Assembly: GCF_932526225.1 (NCBI RefSeq)
Contig: NC_064047.1
Location: forward strand, 4,897,501-4,961,500
Origin: Nematostella vectensis
Lineage: Eukaryota > Cnidaria > Anthozoa > Actiniaria > Edwardsiidae
Direction of reading: 5' to 3'
DNA length: 64,000 nucleotides
The notes beneath the pieces were generated by a model. The model was not told where the DNA came from. It made no database searches and saw only the letters and a list, made by a program, of their open reading frames with translations. The translations under genes were made by a program, and so were the position numbers. Positions 20,079 to 32,100 of this stretch are shown here, piece after piece; the stretch's first letter is position 1, and every line of letters starts with the position of its first letter.

Positions 20079-20509
20079 CTAAACGAGAGGATGTATCCGA
20101 AGAGAGCATTTTAATATTAATAAGAGGCAGAATGTCGAATTGAATTTTAAATGAGAGAGGAGAATTTTATTAGATCAGATTTCATTCTAGTTCTACAGTT
20201 AAAAATCATAATAAATGAAGCGTATGTTTTAAAACTTAAACGAGTCCCAAATAGACTGCGGACTGCACCAAGTAAAGATGAACGGTGCTTTCCGTTAAAG
20301 ACACGCGACCGCCTCTCTCCGCGCAAACTCCGAATATCAGTACCCCCTGATGGGTAGGAATGAATAGTTAAATTGAAGGATGTGTTTCTTTAGAATTATA
20401 TTCGTCAGTTAAAACCGTTCATGGACCGCCGCTTCTTCCTGAGTCAACTCTTCAAGTTGAAACGGTAAAGCATTCACTTACGAGTATCTAACAAACGCCT
20501 AAAGTAAGA

Positions 20510-20745
20510 CGAATAATCAGAAAAATTTGTTAACGATTAAAACAAGACGATAGTTTGAAAAATTTGTCAACGATTTAAAAAGGACGATAGTTTGAAAAAT
20601 TTGTCAACGATTAAAACAAAACAATTTTAAAAATTGCCGACGACTAAAACAAGACGGACGATATTTAGAAAATTTTTCAACGACTAAAACAAGACGATAG
20701 TCAGAAAATTTGTAAACGATTAAAACTAGACAATAGTTTGGTACG
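20510..20745 (+). repeat. 37-bp minisatellite block (AACGATTAAAACAAGACGAT)
   Basis: Imperfect 33-37 bp units built on AACGATTAAAACAAGACGAT plus AGTTTGAAAAATTTGTC. Equivalent blocks lie at about 22860-23055, 23665-23900, 26022-26215, 26780-27010 and 28425-28700, and a short one lies at 48285-48395 upstream of the second PAN/fibrinogen-like gene. Confidence 0.9.
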
Positions 20746-21317
20746 AATACCCGCTTTCAACCGAAAACGTTTTTGGCTAGGGACACCTGGACCCAATTTC
20801 CCATCGATTAGCGCATCTTCAGAATCGATGGGACATCTGGACCCAATTTCCCATCGATTAGCGCATCTAATGGATGCTTGATAACAAACGATCGCGCATT
20901 ATTTTGCGTGGGGGGCCGATAATAGCGAGAGGATGTATCCGAAGAGAGCATTTTAATATCAATAAGAGGCAGAATGTCGAATTGAATTTTAAATGAGAGA
21001 GGAGAATTTTATTAGATCAGATTTCATTCTAGTTCTACAGTTAAAAATCATAATAAATGAAGCGTATGTTTTAAAACTTAAACGAGTCCCAAATAGACTG
21101 CGGACTGCACCAAGTAAAGATGAACGGTGCTTTCCGTTAAAGACACGCGACCGCCTCTCCCCGCGAAAAGTCCGAATATCAGTACCCCCTGATGGGTAGG
21201 AATGAATAGTTAAATTGAAGGATGTGTTTCTTTAGAATTATATTCGTCAGTTAAAACCGTTCATGGACCGCCGCTTCTTCCTGAGTCAACTCTACAAGTT
21301 GAAACGGTAAAGCATTC

Positions 21318-22129
21318 TGTCACGGAGGAAAATAACGAAATATAGATTAACTTCATCTTTGACAACTAAGTATCTTACTTTAATTAAACACCGACCTTCC
21401 TGAAGTTAAGAACCGTTATAAGTACGTTTTGTTTATTCAACTTAAAGGCGTCTGTTTGTTTAAGCAAGTTATATCGACAAAGTAACTTTAGCCGTTCCTA
21501 TGAAATAGGATAGCGAAAAGTAAAAAGTTGACCCTTGACCCTGTGGAAAAGTAGAAGTTGCGCGTCTCTTTTCCAGGGGTATTTGACAACCAGAATTTGG
21601 CCACCAATTCTCGGTTCGCGCTTCTAAACGAAGGAAGAAAAGTTAGGTCTGAGTTCACACAGGGTTTGCCCTGTGTAGGATTCAGACCTGGCCGTCGACG
21701 AAATTAGGATTTAGAACGGTTTAAGATTTTGAGTGCAAAAATGATTGGAATCTTGTCAATCATTATATTCATGTGTGTATCTTGCCATGCGCACTAGCAG
21801 TGTAACAAGTTAGTGTGTGACAACCGTAGTCAGTAGCAACATGTAAACATTACATAAGTCACGGTAGCCCAAGGGTAACAAACCGACACACCCATAAGAG
21901 GTAGTCCGTTCCTCGGACGCCCATTGGCTGAAACCTTATCTAAACAGAGCTAAAAGCTTTCCATGGCTGTCAGTGTCGGATCACCTAAGGGACGCCGTTG
22001 TAGGACCATATAAAAAGGGGTGCGGTAGAAGCCGCAGAGATATTATCTGGTAAACCTTGAGTTTGTAACAGCGAAATAAAGCCCGGTACCTGTACCGCCC
22101 CCCAACTACAGTCTACTCTCGTTGTTACA
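21318..22129 (+). mobile_element. Solo LTR, copy 1 (812 bp)
   Basis: It starts TGTCACGGAGG and ends GTTGTTACA, flanked by ATTC on both sides (21314-21317 and 22130-22133). The empty site GGTAAAGCATTCACTTACG is visible at 20464-20482, confirming the insertion and a 4-bp target duplication. Inside are a TATA box (CCATATAAAAAGGGG) and a polyadenylation signal (AATAAAGCCCGG), in the order expected of an LTR. No internal retroelement genes remain. Confidence 0.88.
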
Positions 22130-22204
22130 ATTCACTTACGAGTATCTAACAAGGACTAAAGTAAGACGAATAATCAGAAACATTTGTTAACGATTAAAAC
22201 AAGA

Positions 22205-22570
22205 CTGTGGACTTTAAAAGCACACTAGCATACACACACACATACACACATTGGTACCAGTCGGGCCAAGACGGGACACTAGCACAGTCTATTACCCGTG
22301 CAGTTCGGCAACCATGGACAGCTGTTTCGTCCTTGTTAGGACTCGTCATGCATGGCATAGCCGGTTTGCCTCAGTTAAACTTCATCGGCAAAAAAAACTG
22401 CAGGGCGACTTCGACTCGAACGAAGTGCTTTAAACCACAGCTTAGATCCATGTGGGATCTAGAGCTGCGACCGGGCTAGCGTGATGCCAATTATGCGGAT
22501 CACACATGCGACCTTTGCTAGTCTAAAACTCCGTCGGATAGCCAAACTATCCTTGCGAGTATGTATACAT
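22205..22570 (+). mobile_element. Foldback family F, related single-arm portion
   Basis: It opens with the same arm (TGTGGACTTTAAAAGCACAC onward to CAGCTGTTTCGTCCTTG) as the palindrome that follows, then a different interior with GACCGGGCTAGCGTGATGCC. It may be the left half of one composite element ending at 22855. Confidence 0.65.
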
Positions 22571-22855
22571 AAATGTGGACTTTAAAAGCACACTAGCATA
22601 CACACATTGGCACCAGTCGGGCCAAGACGGGACGCTAGCACAGTCTATTACCCGTGCAGTTCGGCAACCATGGACAGCTGTTTCGTCCTTGTTCGACTGA
22701 GGCAAACCGGCTATGCCATGCTGACGAGTCCTAATAAGGACGAAACAGCTGTCCATGGTTGCCGAACTGCACGGGTAATAGACTGTGCTAGCGTCCCGTC
22801 TTGGCCCGACTGGTGCCAATGTGTGTATGCTAGTGTGCTTTTAAAGTCCACATTT
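22571..22855. mobile_element. Foldback element with perfect 120-bp arms, copy 1
   Basis: Arms 22571-22690 and 22736-22855 are exact reverse complements, from AAATGTGGACTTTAAAAGCA to its complement, around a 45-bp loop. No coding capacity beyond arm artefacts. Confidence 0.93.
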
Positions 22856-24475
22856 AAAACAAGACAATAGTTTGATAATTTGTCAACGATTTAAAAAGGA
22901 CGATAGTTTGAAAAATTTGTCAACGATTAAAACAAAACAATTTTAAAAATTGCCAACGACTAAAACATGACGGACGATATTTAGAAAATTTTTCAACGAC
23001 TAAAACAAGACGATAGTCAGAAAATTTGTAAACGATTAAAACTAGACAATAGTTTGGTACGAATACCCGCTTTCAACCGAAAACGTTTTTGGCTAGGGAC
23101 ACCTGGACCCAATTTCCCATCGATTAGCGCATCTTCAGAATCGATGGGACACCTGGACCCAATTTCCCATCGATTAGCGCATCTAATGGATGCTTGATAA
23201 CAAACGATCGCGCATTATTTTGCGTGGGGGGCGGATAATAGCGAGAGGATGTATCCGAAGAGAGCATTTTAATATTAATAAAAGGCAGAATGTCGAATTG
23301 AATTTTAAATGAGAGAGGAGAATTTTATTAGATCAGATTTCATTCTAGTTCCACTGTTAAAAATCATAATAAATGAACCGTATGTTTTAAAACTTAAACG
23401 AGTCCCAAATAGACTGCGAACTGCACTAAGTAAAGATGAACGGTGCTTTCAGTTAAAGACACGTGACCGCCTCTCTCCGCGCAAACTCCGAAAATCAGTA
23501 CCCCCTGATGGGTAGGAATGAATAGTTAAATTGAAGGATGTGTTTCTTTAGAATTATATTCGTCAGTTAAAACCGTTCATGGACCGCCGCTTCTTCTAGA
23601 GTCAACTCTTCAAGTTGAAACGGTAAAGCATTCACTTACGAGTATCTAACAAACGCCTAAAGTAAGACGAATAATCAGAAAAATTTGTTAACGATTAAAA
23701 CAAGACGATAGTTTGAAAAAATTGTCAACGATTTAAAAAGGACGATAGTTTGAAAAATTTGTCAACGATTAAAACAAAACAATTTTAAAAATTGCCGACG
23801 ACTAAAACAAGACGGACGATATTTAGAAAAATTTTCAACGACTAAAACAAGACGATAGTCAGAAAATTTGTAAACGATTAAAACTAGACAATAGTTTGGT
23901 ACGAATACCCGCTTTCAACCGAAAACGTTTTTGGCTAGGGACACCTGGACCCAATTTCCCATCGATTAGCGCATCTTCAGAATCGATGGGACATCTGGAC
24001 CCAATTTCTCATCGATTAGCGCATCTAATGGATGCTTGATAACAAACGATCGCGCATTATTTTGCGTGGGGGGCGGATAATAGCGAGAGGATGTATCCGA
24101 AGAGAGCATTTTAATATCAATAAGAGGCAGAATGTCGAATTGAATTTTAAATGAGAGAGGAGAATTTTATTAGATCAGATTTCATTCTAGTTCTACAGTT
24201 AAAAATCATAATAAATGAAGCGTATGTTTTAAAACTTAAACGAGTCCCAAATAGACTGCGGACTGCACCAAGTAAAGATGAACGGTGTTTTCCGTTAAAG
24301 ACACGTGACCGCCTCTCTCCGCGCAAACTCCGAATATCAGTACCCCCTGATGGGTAGGAATGAATAGTTAAATTGAAGGATGTGTTTCTTTAGAATTATA
24401 TTTGTCAGTTAAAACCGTTCATGGACCGCCGCTTCTTCCTGAGTCAACTCTACAAGTTGAAACGGTAAAGCATTC

Positions 24476-25288
24476 TGTCACGGAGGAAAATAACGAAATA
24501 TAGATTAACTTCATCTTTGACAACTAAGTATCTTACTTTAATTAAACACCGACCTTCCTGAAGTTAAGAACCGTTATAAGTACGTTTTGTTTATTCAACT
24601 TAAAGGCGTCTGTTTGTTTAAGCAAGTTATATCGACAAAGTAACTTTAGCCGTTCCTATGAAATAGGATAGCGAAAAGTAAAAAGTTGACCCTTGACCCA
24701 GTGGAAAAGTAGAAGTTGCGCGTCCCTTTTTCAGGGGTATTTGACAACCAGAATTTGGCCACCAATTCTCGGTTCGCGCTTCTTAACGAAGGAAGAAAAG
24801 TTAGGTCTGAGTTCACACAGGGTTTGCCCTTTGTAGGATTCAGACCTGGCCGTCGACGAAATTAGGATTTAGAACGGTTTAAGATTTTGAGTGCAAAAAG
24901 GATTGGAATCTTGTCAATCATTATATTCATGTGTGTATCTTGCCATGCGCACTAGCAGTGTAACAAGTTAGTGTGTGACAACCGTAGTCAATAGCAACAT
25001 GTAAACATTACGTAAGTCACGGTAGCCCAAGGGTAACAAACCGACACACCCATGAGGGGTAGTCCGTTCCTCGAACGCCCATTGGCTGAAACCTTATCTA
25101 AACAGAGCTAAAAGCTTTCCATGGCTGTCAGTGTCGGATCACCTAAGGGACGCCGTTGTAGGACCATATAAAAAGGGGTGCGGTAGAAGCCGCAGAGATA
25201 TTATCTGATAAACCTTGAGTTTGTAACAGCGAAGTAAAGCCCGGTACCTGTACCGCCCCCCCAACTACAGTCTACTCTCGTTGTTACA
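24476..25288 (+). mobile_element. Solo LTR, copy 2
   Basis: It sits in the same position and orientation as copy 1, with ATTC on both flanks. The shared insertion point shows that the LTR was present before the unit was tandemly copied. Confidence 0.88.
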
Positions 25289-25365
25289 ATTCACTTACGA
25301 GTATCTAACAACGACTAAAGTAAGACGAATAATCAGAAACATTTGTTAACGATTAAAACAAGACT

Positions 25366-25729
25366 GTGGACTTTAAAAGCACACTAGCATACACACACAC
25401 ATACACACATTGGTACCAGTCGGGCAAAGACGGGACACTAGCACAGTCTATTACCCGTGCAGTTCGGCAACCATGGACAGCTGTTTCGTCCTTGTTAGGA
25501 CTCGTCATAGCATGGCATAGCCGGTTTGCCTCAGTTAAACTTCATCGGCAAAAAAACTGCAGGGCGACTTCGACTCGAACGAAGTGCTTCAAACCACAGC
25601 TTAGATCCATGTGGGATCTAGAGCTGCGACCGGGCTAGCGTGATGCCAATTGTGCGGATCACGCATGCGACCTTTGCTAGTCTAAAACTCCGTCGGATAG
25701 CCAAACTATCCTTGCGAGTATGTATACAT
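25366..25729 (+). mobile_element. Foldback family F, related single-arm portion, second copy
   Basis: It is equivalent to 22205-22570, with a few substitutions and a 1-bp difference in the A run. Confidence 0.65.
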
Positions 25730-26014
25730 AAATGTGGACTTTAAAAGCCCACTAGCATACACACATTGGCACCAGTCGGGCCAAGACGGGACGCTAGCAC
25801 AGTCTATTACCCGTGCAGTTCGGCAACCATGGACAGCTGTTTCGTCCTTGTTCGACTGAGGCAAACCGGCTATGCCATGCTGACGAGTACTAATAAGGAC
25901 GAAACAGCTGTCCATGGTTGCCGAACTGCACGGGTAATAGACTGTGCTAGCGTCCCGTCTTGGCCCGACTGGTGCCAATGTGTGTATGCTAGTGTGCTTT
26001 TAAAGTCCACATTT
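25730..26014. mobile_element. Foldback element with 120-bp arms, copy 2
   Basis: It has the same structure as 22571-22855. The left arm has AAAAGCCCAC where the right arm predicts AAAAGCACAC, so one arm mismatch is present. Confidence 0.92.
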
Positions 26015-26350
26015 AAAACAAGACGATAGTTTGATAATTTGTCAACGATTTAAAAAGGACGATAGTTTGAAAAATTTGTCAACGATTAAAACAAAACAAT
26101 TTTAAAAATTGCCGACGACTAAAACAAGACGGACGATATTTAGAAAATTTTTCAACGACTAAAACAAGACGATAGTCAGAAAATTTGTAAACGATTAAAA
26201 CTAGACAATAGTTTGGTACGAATACCCGCTTTCAACCGAAAACGTTTTTGGCTAGGGACACCTGGACCCAATTTCCCATCGATTAGCGCATCTAATGGAT
26301 GCTTGATAACAAACGATCGCGCATTATTTTGCGTGGGGGGCGGATAATAG

Positions 26351-28425
26351 CGAGAGGATGTATCCGAAGAGAGCATTTTAATATCAATAAGAGGCAGAAT
26401 GTCGAATTGAATTTTAAATGAGAGAGGAGAATTTTATTAGATCAGATTTCATTCTAGTTCTACAGTTAAAAATCATAATAAATGAAGCGTATGTTTTAAA
26501 ACTTAAACGAGTCCCAAATAGACTGCGGACTGCACCAAGTAAAGATGAACGGTGTTTTCCGTTAAAGACACGTGACCGCCTCTCTCCGCGCAAACTCCGA
26601 AAATCAGTACCCCCTGATGGGTAGGAATGAATAGTTAAATTGAAGGATGTGTTTCTTTAGAATTATATTCGTCAGTTAAAACCGTTCATGGACCGCCGCT
26701 TCTTCCAGGGTCAACTCTTCAAGTTGAAACGGTAAAGCATTCACTTACGAGTATCTAACAAACGCCTAAAGTAAGACGAATAATCAGAAAAATTTGTTAA
26801 CGATTAAAACAAGACGATAGTTTGAAAAATTTGTCAACGATTTAAAAAGGACGATAGTTTGAAAAATTTGTCAACGATTATAACAAAACAATTTTAAAAA
26901 TTGCCAACGACTAAAACAAGACGGGCGATATTTAGAAAATTTTTCAACGACTAAAACAAGAGGATAGTCAGAAAATTTGTAAACGATTAAAACTAGACAA
27001 TAGTTTGGTACGAATACCCGCTTTCAACCGAAAACGTTTTTGGCTAGGGACATCTGGACCCAATTTCCCATCGATTAGCGCATCTTCAGAATCGATGGGA
27101 CATCTGGACCCAATTTCCCATCGATTAGCGCATCTAATGGATGCTTGATAACAAACGATCGCGCATTATTTTGCGTGGGGGGCCGATAATAGCGAGAGGA
27201 TGTATTCGAAGAGAGCATTTTAATATCAATAAGAGGCAGAATGTCGAATTGAATTTTAAATGAGAGAGGAGAATTTTATTAGATCAGATTTCATTCTAGT
27301 TCTACAGTTAAAAATCATAATAAATGAAGCGTATGTTTTAAAACTTAAACGAGTCCCAAATAGACTGCGGACTGCACCAAGTAAAGATGAACGGTGCTTT
27401 CCGTTAAAGACACGTGACCGCCTCTCTCCGCGCAAACTACGAATATCAGTACCCCCTGATGGGTAGGAATGAATAGTTAAATTGAAGGATGTGTTTCTTT
27501 AGAATTATATTCGTCAGTTAAAACCGTCCATGGACCGCCGCTTCTTCCTGAGTCAACTTTTCAAGTTGAAACGGTAAAGCATTCTGTCACGGAGGAAAAT
27601 AACGAAATATAGATTAACTTCATCTTTGACAACTAAGTATCTTACTTTAATTAAACACCGACCTTCCTGAAGTTAAGAACCGTTATAAGTACGTTTTGTT
27701 TATTCAACTTAAAGGCGTCTGTTTGTTTAAGCAAGTTATATCGACAAAGTAACTTTAGCCGTTCCTATGAAATAGGATAGCGAAAAGTAAAAAGTTGACC
27801 CTTGACCCAGTGGAAAAGTAGAAGTTGCGCGTCCCTTTTCCAGGGGTATTTGATAACCAGAATTTGGCCACCAATTCTCGGTTCGCGCTTCTTAACGAAG
27901 GAAGAAAAGTTAGGTCTGAGTTCACACAGGGTTTGCCCTGTGTAGGATTCAGACCTGGCCGTCGACGAAATTAGGATTTAGAACGGTTTAAGATTTTGAG
28001 TGCAAAAATGATTGGAATCTTGTCAATCATTATATTCATGTGTGTATCTTGCCATGCGCACTAGCAGTGTAACAAGTTAGTGTGTGACAACCGTAGTCAG
28101 TAGCAACATGTAAACATTACGTAAGTCACGGTAGCCCAAGGGTAACAAACCGACACACCCATGGGGGGTAGTCCGTTCCTCGGACGCCCATTGGCTGAAA
28201 CCTTATCTAAACAGAGCTAAAAGCTTTCCATGGCTGTCAGTGTCGGATCACATAAGGGACGCCGTTGTAGGACCATATAAAAAGGGGTGCGGTAGAAGCC
28301 GCAGAGATATTATCTGGTAAACCTTGAGTTTGTAACAGCGAAGTAAAGCCCGGTACCTGTACCGCCCCCCAACTACAGTCTACTCTCGTTGTTACAATTC
28401 ACTTACGAGTATCTAACAACGACTA
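26351..28425 (+). repeat. 3.1-kb higher-order repeat, unit 3 (without the foldback element)
   Basis: It contains 842-bp subunits at 26351 and 27193 and the solo LTR. After the LTR the 37-bp repeat runs uninterrupted through the point where units 1 and 2 carry foldback family F. Confidence 0.9.
27585..28396 (+). mobile_element. Solo LTR, copy 3
   Basis: Same termini, flanks, TATA box and polyadenylation signal as the other two copies. Confidence 0.88.
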
Positions 28426-28705
28426 AAGTAAGACGAATAATCAGAAAAATTTGTTAACGATTAAAACAAGCCGATAGTTTGAAAAATTTGTCAACGATTT
28501 AAAAAGGACGAAAGTTTGAAAAATTTATCAACGATTAAAACAAAACAATTTTAAAAATTGCCAACGACTAAAACAAGACGGACGATATTTAGAAAATTTT
28601 TCAACGACTAAAACAAGACGATAGTCAGGAAATTTGTAAACGATTAAAATAAGACAATAGTTTGAAAATTTGCCAACGATTAATACGATGCCATAGTTAG
28701 AAAAT
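28426..28705 (+). repeat. 37-bp minisatellite, terminal block
   Basis: About eight units of the AACGATTAAAACAAGAC family, the last ones diverged. It marks the right edge of the large array. Confidence 0.85.
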
Positions 28706-28708
28706 TTG

Positions 28709-28845
28709 GGTAACAGGTGGTTTCGCCCAAGTTGTTGTATCGCCCACGTCAGAAAGAGTAGTTCCGCCCACGCATCAAGAGTTGCTTCGCCCAAGAATCA
28801 AGGTGTTTCGCCAACAGATCGTACTACGAGCTCTCTCATCAGAAA
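28709..28845 (+). repeat. Degenerate TTCGCCCAAG tandem repeat
   Basis: Short units of the type TTCGCCCAAG/ATCGCCCACG/TTCCGCCCACG recur at about 24-bp spacing five or six times. Sequence onward to 29177 is the 5' flank of the next gene and has no recognised promoter element. Confidence 0.6.
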
Positions 28846-29177
28846 ACATTTTGTTCGAACGTCGCGCTGCTTTAGAAAAATCAAAACTAATGGAATACGC
28901 TATCGATCATCGCAGCGATCTTTATGGCAAAAAAAGCTTAGATATGTGGGATTTTTTTCACCATAAAATATAGCTATGATAAGTGGAATTATGTCGGATT
29001 CTGTGGGATTCTGCATGATTCTGTTTGATGCGCTTGTTGAGCGAGCGTAAATAGGGGTTATTTGCCGGGTGGGGGGTCAGTATCGTGAAATACCGTGACC
29101 GAGGTCTTGAAAATACTGTGGTGTCGGAATAAATAAATGCCATACATAATTGTTATAATTTGTAGACTGGAATAAAC

Positions 29178-32100
29178 ATGGCCCGAATTTTCGCTGCCAT
29201 TCTGCTGGCCGCCCTTGCGTCCGTGTCGGAAGGAACTATGTCCCTTCAGTATCGCGCTGACGGAAAAAACAGATGGGCAGTATTCAACAAGCTATCGGGT
29301 AAGTGATCCATGCCAGCAAAAGAGTCCTGCAATGAGCCCAGAAACACACGAAAACCTCGCAATTACCCCAAGATTCTTGTTTGCACCATACCCCGGATTC
29401 TCGGTTGCACCATACCCCGGATTCTCAGTTGCACCATACCCCGGATTCTCAGTTGCACTGTACCCCGGATTCTTGGTTGCACCATACCCCGGATTCTTGG
29501 TTGTACCGTACCCTGGATTCTCAGTTGCACTGTACCCCGGATTCTCGGTTGTACCACACCCCGGATTCTTGGTTGCACCATACCCCGGATTCTCGGTTGC
29601 ACCATACCCCGTATTCTCGGTTGCACCATACCCCGTATTCTCGGTTGCACCATACCCCGGATTCTTGGTTGTACCAACCCCGGATTCTCAGTTGCACCAT
29701 ACCCCGGATTCTCAGTTGCACCGTACCCCGGATTCTCAGTTGCACCATACCCCGGATTCTCGGTTGTACCGTACCCCGGATTCTTGGTTGCACCGTACCC
29801 CGGGTTCTTGGTTGCACCATACCCCGGATTCTTGGTTGCACCGTACCCCGGATTCTTGGTTGCACCGTACCCCGGATTCTTGGTTGCACCATACCCCGGA
29901 TTCTCAGTTGCACCGTACCCCGGATTCTCAGTTGCACCGTACCCCGGATTCTTGGTTGTACCGTACCCCGGGTTCTCGGTTGCACCATACCCCGGATTCT
30001 CGGTTGCACCATACCCCAGATTCTCGGTTACACAGTACCCCGGATTCTCAGTTGCACCATACCACGGATTCTTGGTTGCACCATACCCCAGATTCTCGGT
30101 TGCACCGTACCCCGGATTCTTGGTTGCACCATACCCCGGATTCTTGGTTGCACCGTACCCCGGATTCTCAGTTGCACCATACCCCGGATTCTTGGTTGCA
30201 CCATACCCCGGATTCTCAGTTGCACCATACCCCAGATTCTCGGTTACACAGTACCCCGGATTCTCGGTTACACAGTACCCCGGATTCTTGGTTAAACCGT
30301 ACCCCGGATTCTTGGTTGCACCGTACCACGGATTCTAAGTTGCACCGTACCCCGGATTGTCGATCGCACCGTACCCCACCTAATTCTCCCGATGTTTCCA
30401 GGCAAAGTTCTATCAGGGTTCGTGATTGCCAAACACCAAGTCACATCCCCAGTATGGTGCGCCCAGCACTGCCTCGAGAACATGGATTGCGCCTCGTACA
30501 ACGTAAGGAATGCAGTCACGTGTGAGCTGAACAACGAAACCATGGCAACCCAAAACGCATCCTTGCAAAGCGACCCCGAGGGTGATCACTACTTTCCTGC
30601 AGAGTTAGAGGTAAGATGTCTGACTACTTTACTGCAGGACTAGAGGTAAGATGTCTGACTACTTTACTGCAGGACTAGAGGTAAGATGTCTGGCTACTTT
30701 ACTACAGAACTAGAGGGAAGATGTCTCAATACTTTACTGCAGAGTTAGAGGTAAGATGTCTGACTACTTTACTACCGAACTAGAGGTAAGATGTCTCACT
30801 ACTTTACTGCAGGACTAGAGGTAAGATGTCTGACTACTTTACTGCATAACTAGAGGTAAGATGTCTGACTACTTTACTGCAGGACTAGAGGTAAGATGTC
30901 TGACTACTTTACTGCAGGACTAGTGGTAAGATGTCTCACTACTTTACTACAGAACTAGAGGGAAGATGTCTCACTACTTTACTGCAGAACTAGAGGTAAA
31001 ATATCTGACTACTTTACTAAAGAACTACAGATAAGTTGTCTGACTACTTTACTGCAGGACTAGAGGTAAGATGTCTGACTACTTTACTGCAGAACTAGAG
31101 GTAAAATATCTGACTACTTTACTACAGAACTACAGATAAGTTGTCTGACTACTTTACTGCAGGACTAGAGGTAAGATGTCTTACTACTTTACTACAGAAC
31201 TAGAGGTAAGATGTCAGACTACTTTACTGCAGGACTAGAGGTAAGATGTCTGACTACTTTACTACAGAACTAGAGGGAAGATGTCTCACTGCTTTACTGC
31301 AGAGTTAGAGGTAAGATGTCTGACTACTTTACTGCAGAACTAGAGGTAAGATGTCTCACTACCTTACTGCAGAACTAGAGGTAAGATGTCTGACTACTAC
31401 AGAACTAGAGGGAAGATGTCTGACTACTTTACTGCAGAACTAGAGGTAAGATGTCTGACTACTTTACTGCAGAACTAGAGGTAAGATGTGTAATGTTTGG
31501 GATTCCTGTTTGTATGACCGCAAGGTTTTCTGGGTAGCAGAAATAAACAACGTGAGTCCGCCATTACTGTTTATTCGTTTTGATCCTAAGGTTTTTCTCA
31601 AATACATTACATTTTTTGGCGACGAGGATTTCGGAAATGGCAACCTACGGCAAAATAGACGAATTCGACAGAGATTCTGATTCATGGGAACAGTATATCG
31701 AGCGTCTAAACTTCTATTTTGAAGCAAATGGAGTAACTACGTCTGACGATGACTTGAAAATACGCCGTGCAATCCTCCTCAGTTCGGTAGGGAAAAAAAC
31801 CTACAAATTAATGTCTGATCTGCTGGCCCCAGCGAAACCTGGAGAGAAATCTTATGCTGACTTGTGCACCTTGGTAAAGAGCCATTTCAACCCAAAACCG
31901 AGTGAAAGCGTGCAACGGCACAAGTTCAATAACCGTTTCAGATTGAGCGGGGAGAACGTGTCTGACTTTGTAGCGGCTCTACGAAACATGGCAGAATACT
32001 GCAATTTTGGGGGCAGCCTGGAAAATATGCTGCGTGATCGTGTGGTGTCTGGAATTAACAATGAAAGAATCCAAAGGCGTTTGCTATCAGAAGAGAACTT

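Larger units (their letters stand above)
20084..23241 (+). repeat. 3.1-kb higher-order repeat, unit 1
   Basis: It begins CGAGAGGATGTATCCGAAGA and contains two 842-bp subunits (starts 20084 and 20926), a solo LTR inside the second, then foldback family F and 37-bp repeats. A 68-codon open frame recurs in each 842-bp subunit (20151, 20993) but has no recognisable features. Confidence 0.93.
23242..26350 (+). repeat. 3.1-kb higher-order repeat, unit 2
   Basis: Same composition as unit 1 with scattered substitutions: 842-bp subunits starting at 23242 and 24084, solo LTR and foldback element. Its length is 3109 bp against 3158 for unit 1. Confidence 0.93.

Noticed and set aside
20151-27466. 68-codon frame recurring six times (MREENFIRSDFILV...)
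   Set aside because: It is part of the 842-bp tandem subunit; it shows no domain, no splice context and no sign of selection separate from the repeat.
28782-28973. 63-codon frame ahead of the PAN/fibrinogen-like gene
   Set aside because: Overlaps a degenerate tandem repeat and shows no homologue-like motif or splice sites.
29215-30525. 436-codon open frame and several other long frames on both strands
   Set aside because: They lie on a 24-bp tandem repeat that is open in most frames; codon content only reflects the repeat, and true exon borders flank the array.
31580-31636. Upstream in-frame ATG of the retrotransposon polyprotein
   Set aside because: It lies within the 5' LTR and would add 19 residues; the ATG at 31637 begins a typical Gag N-terminus.
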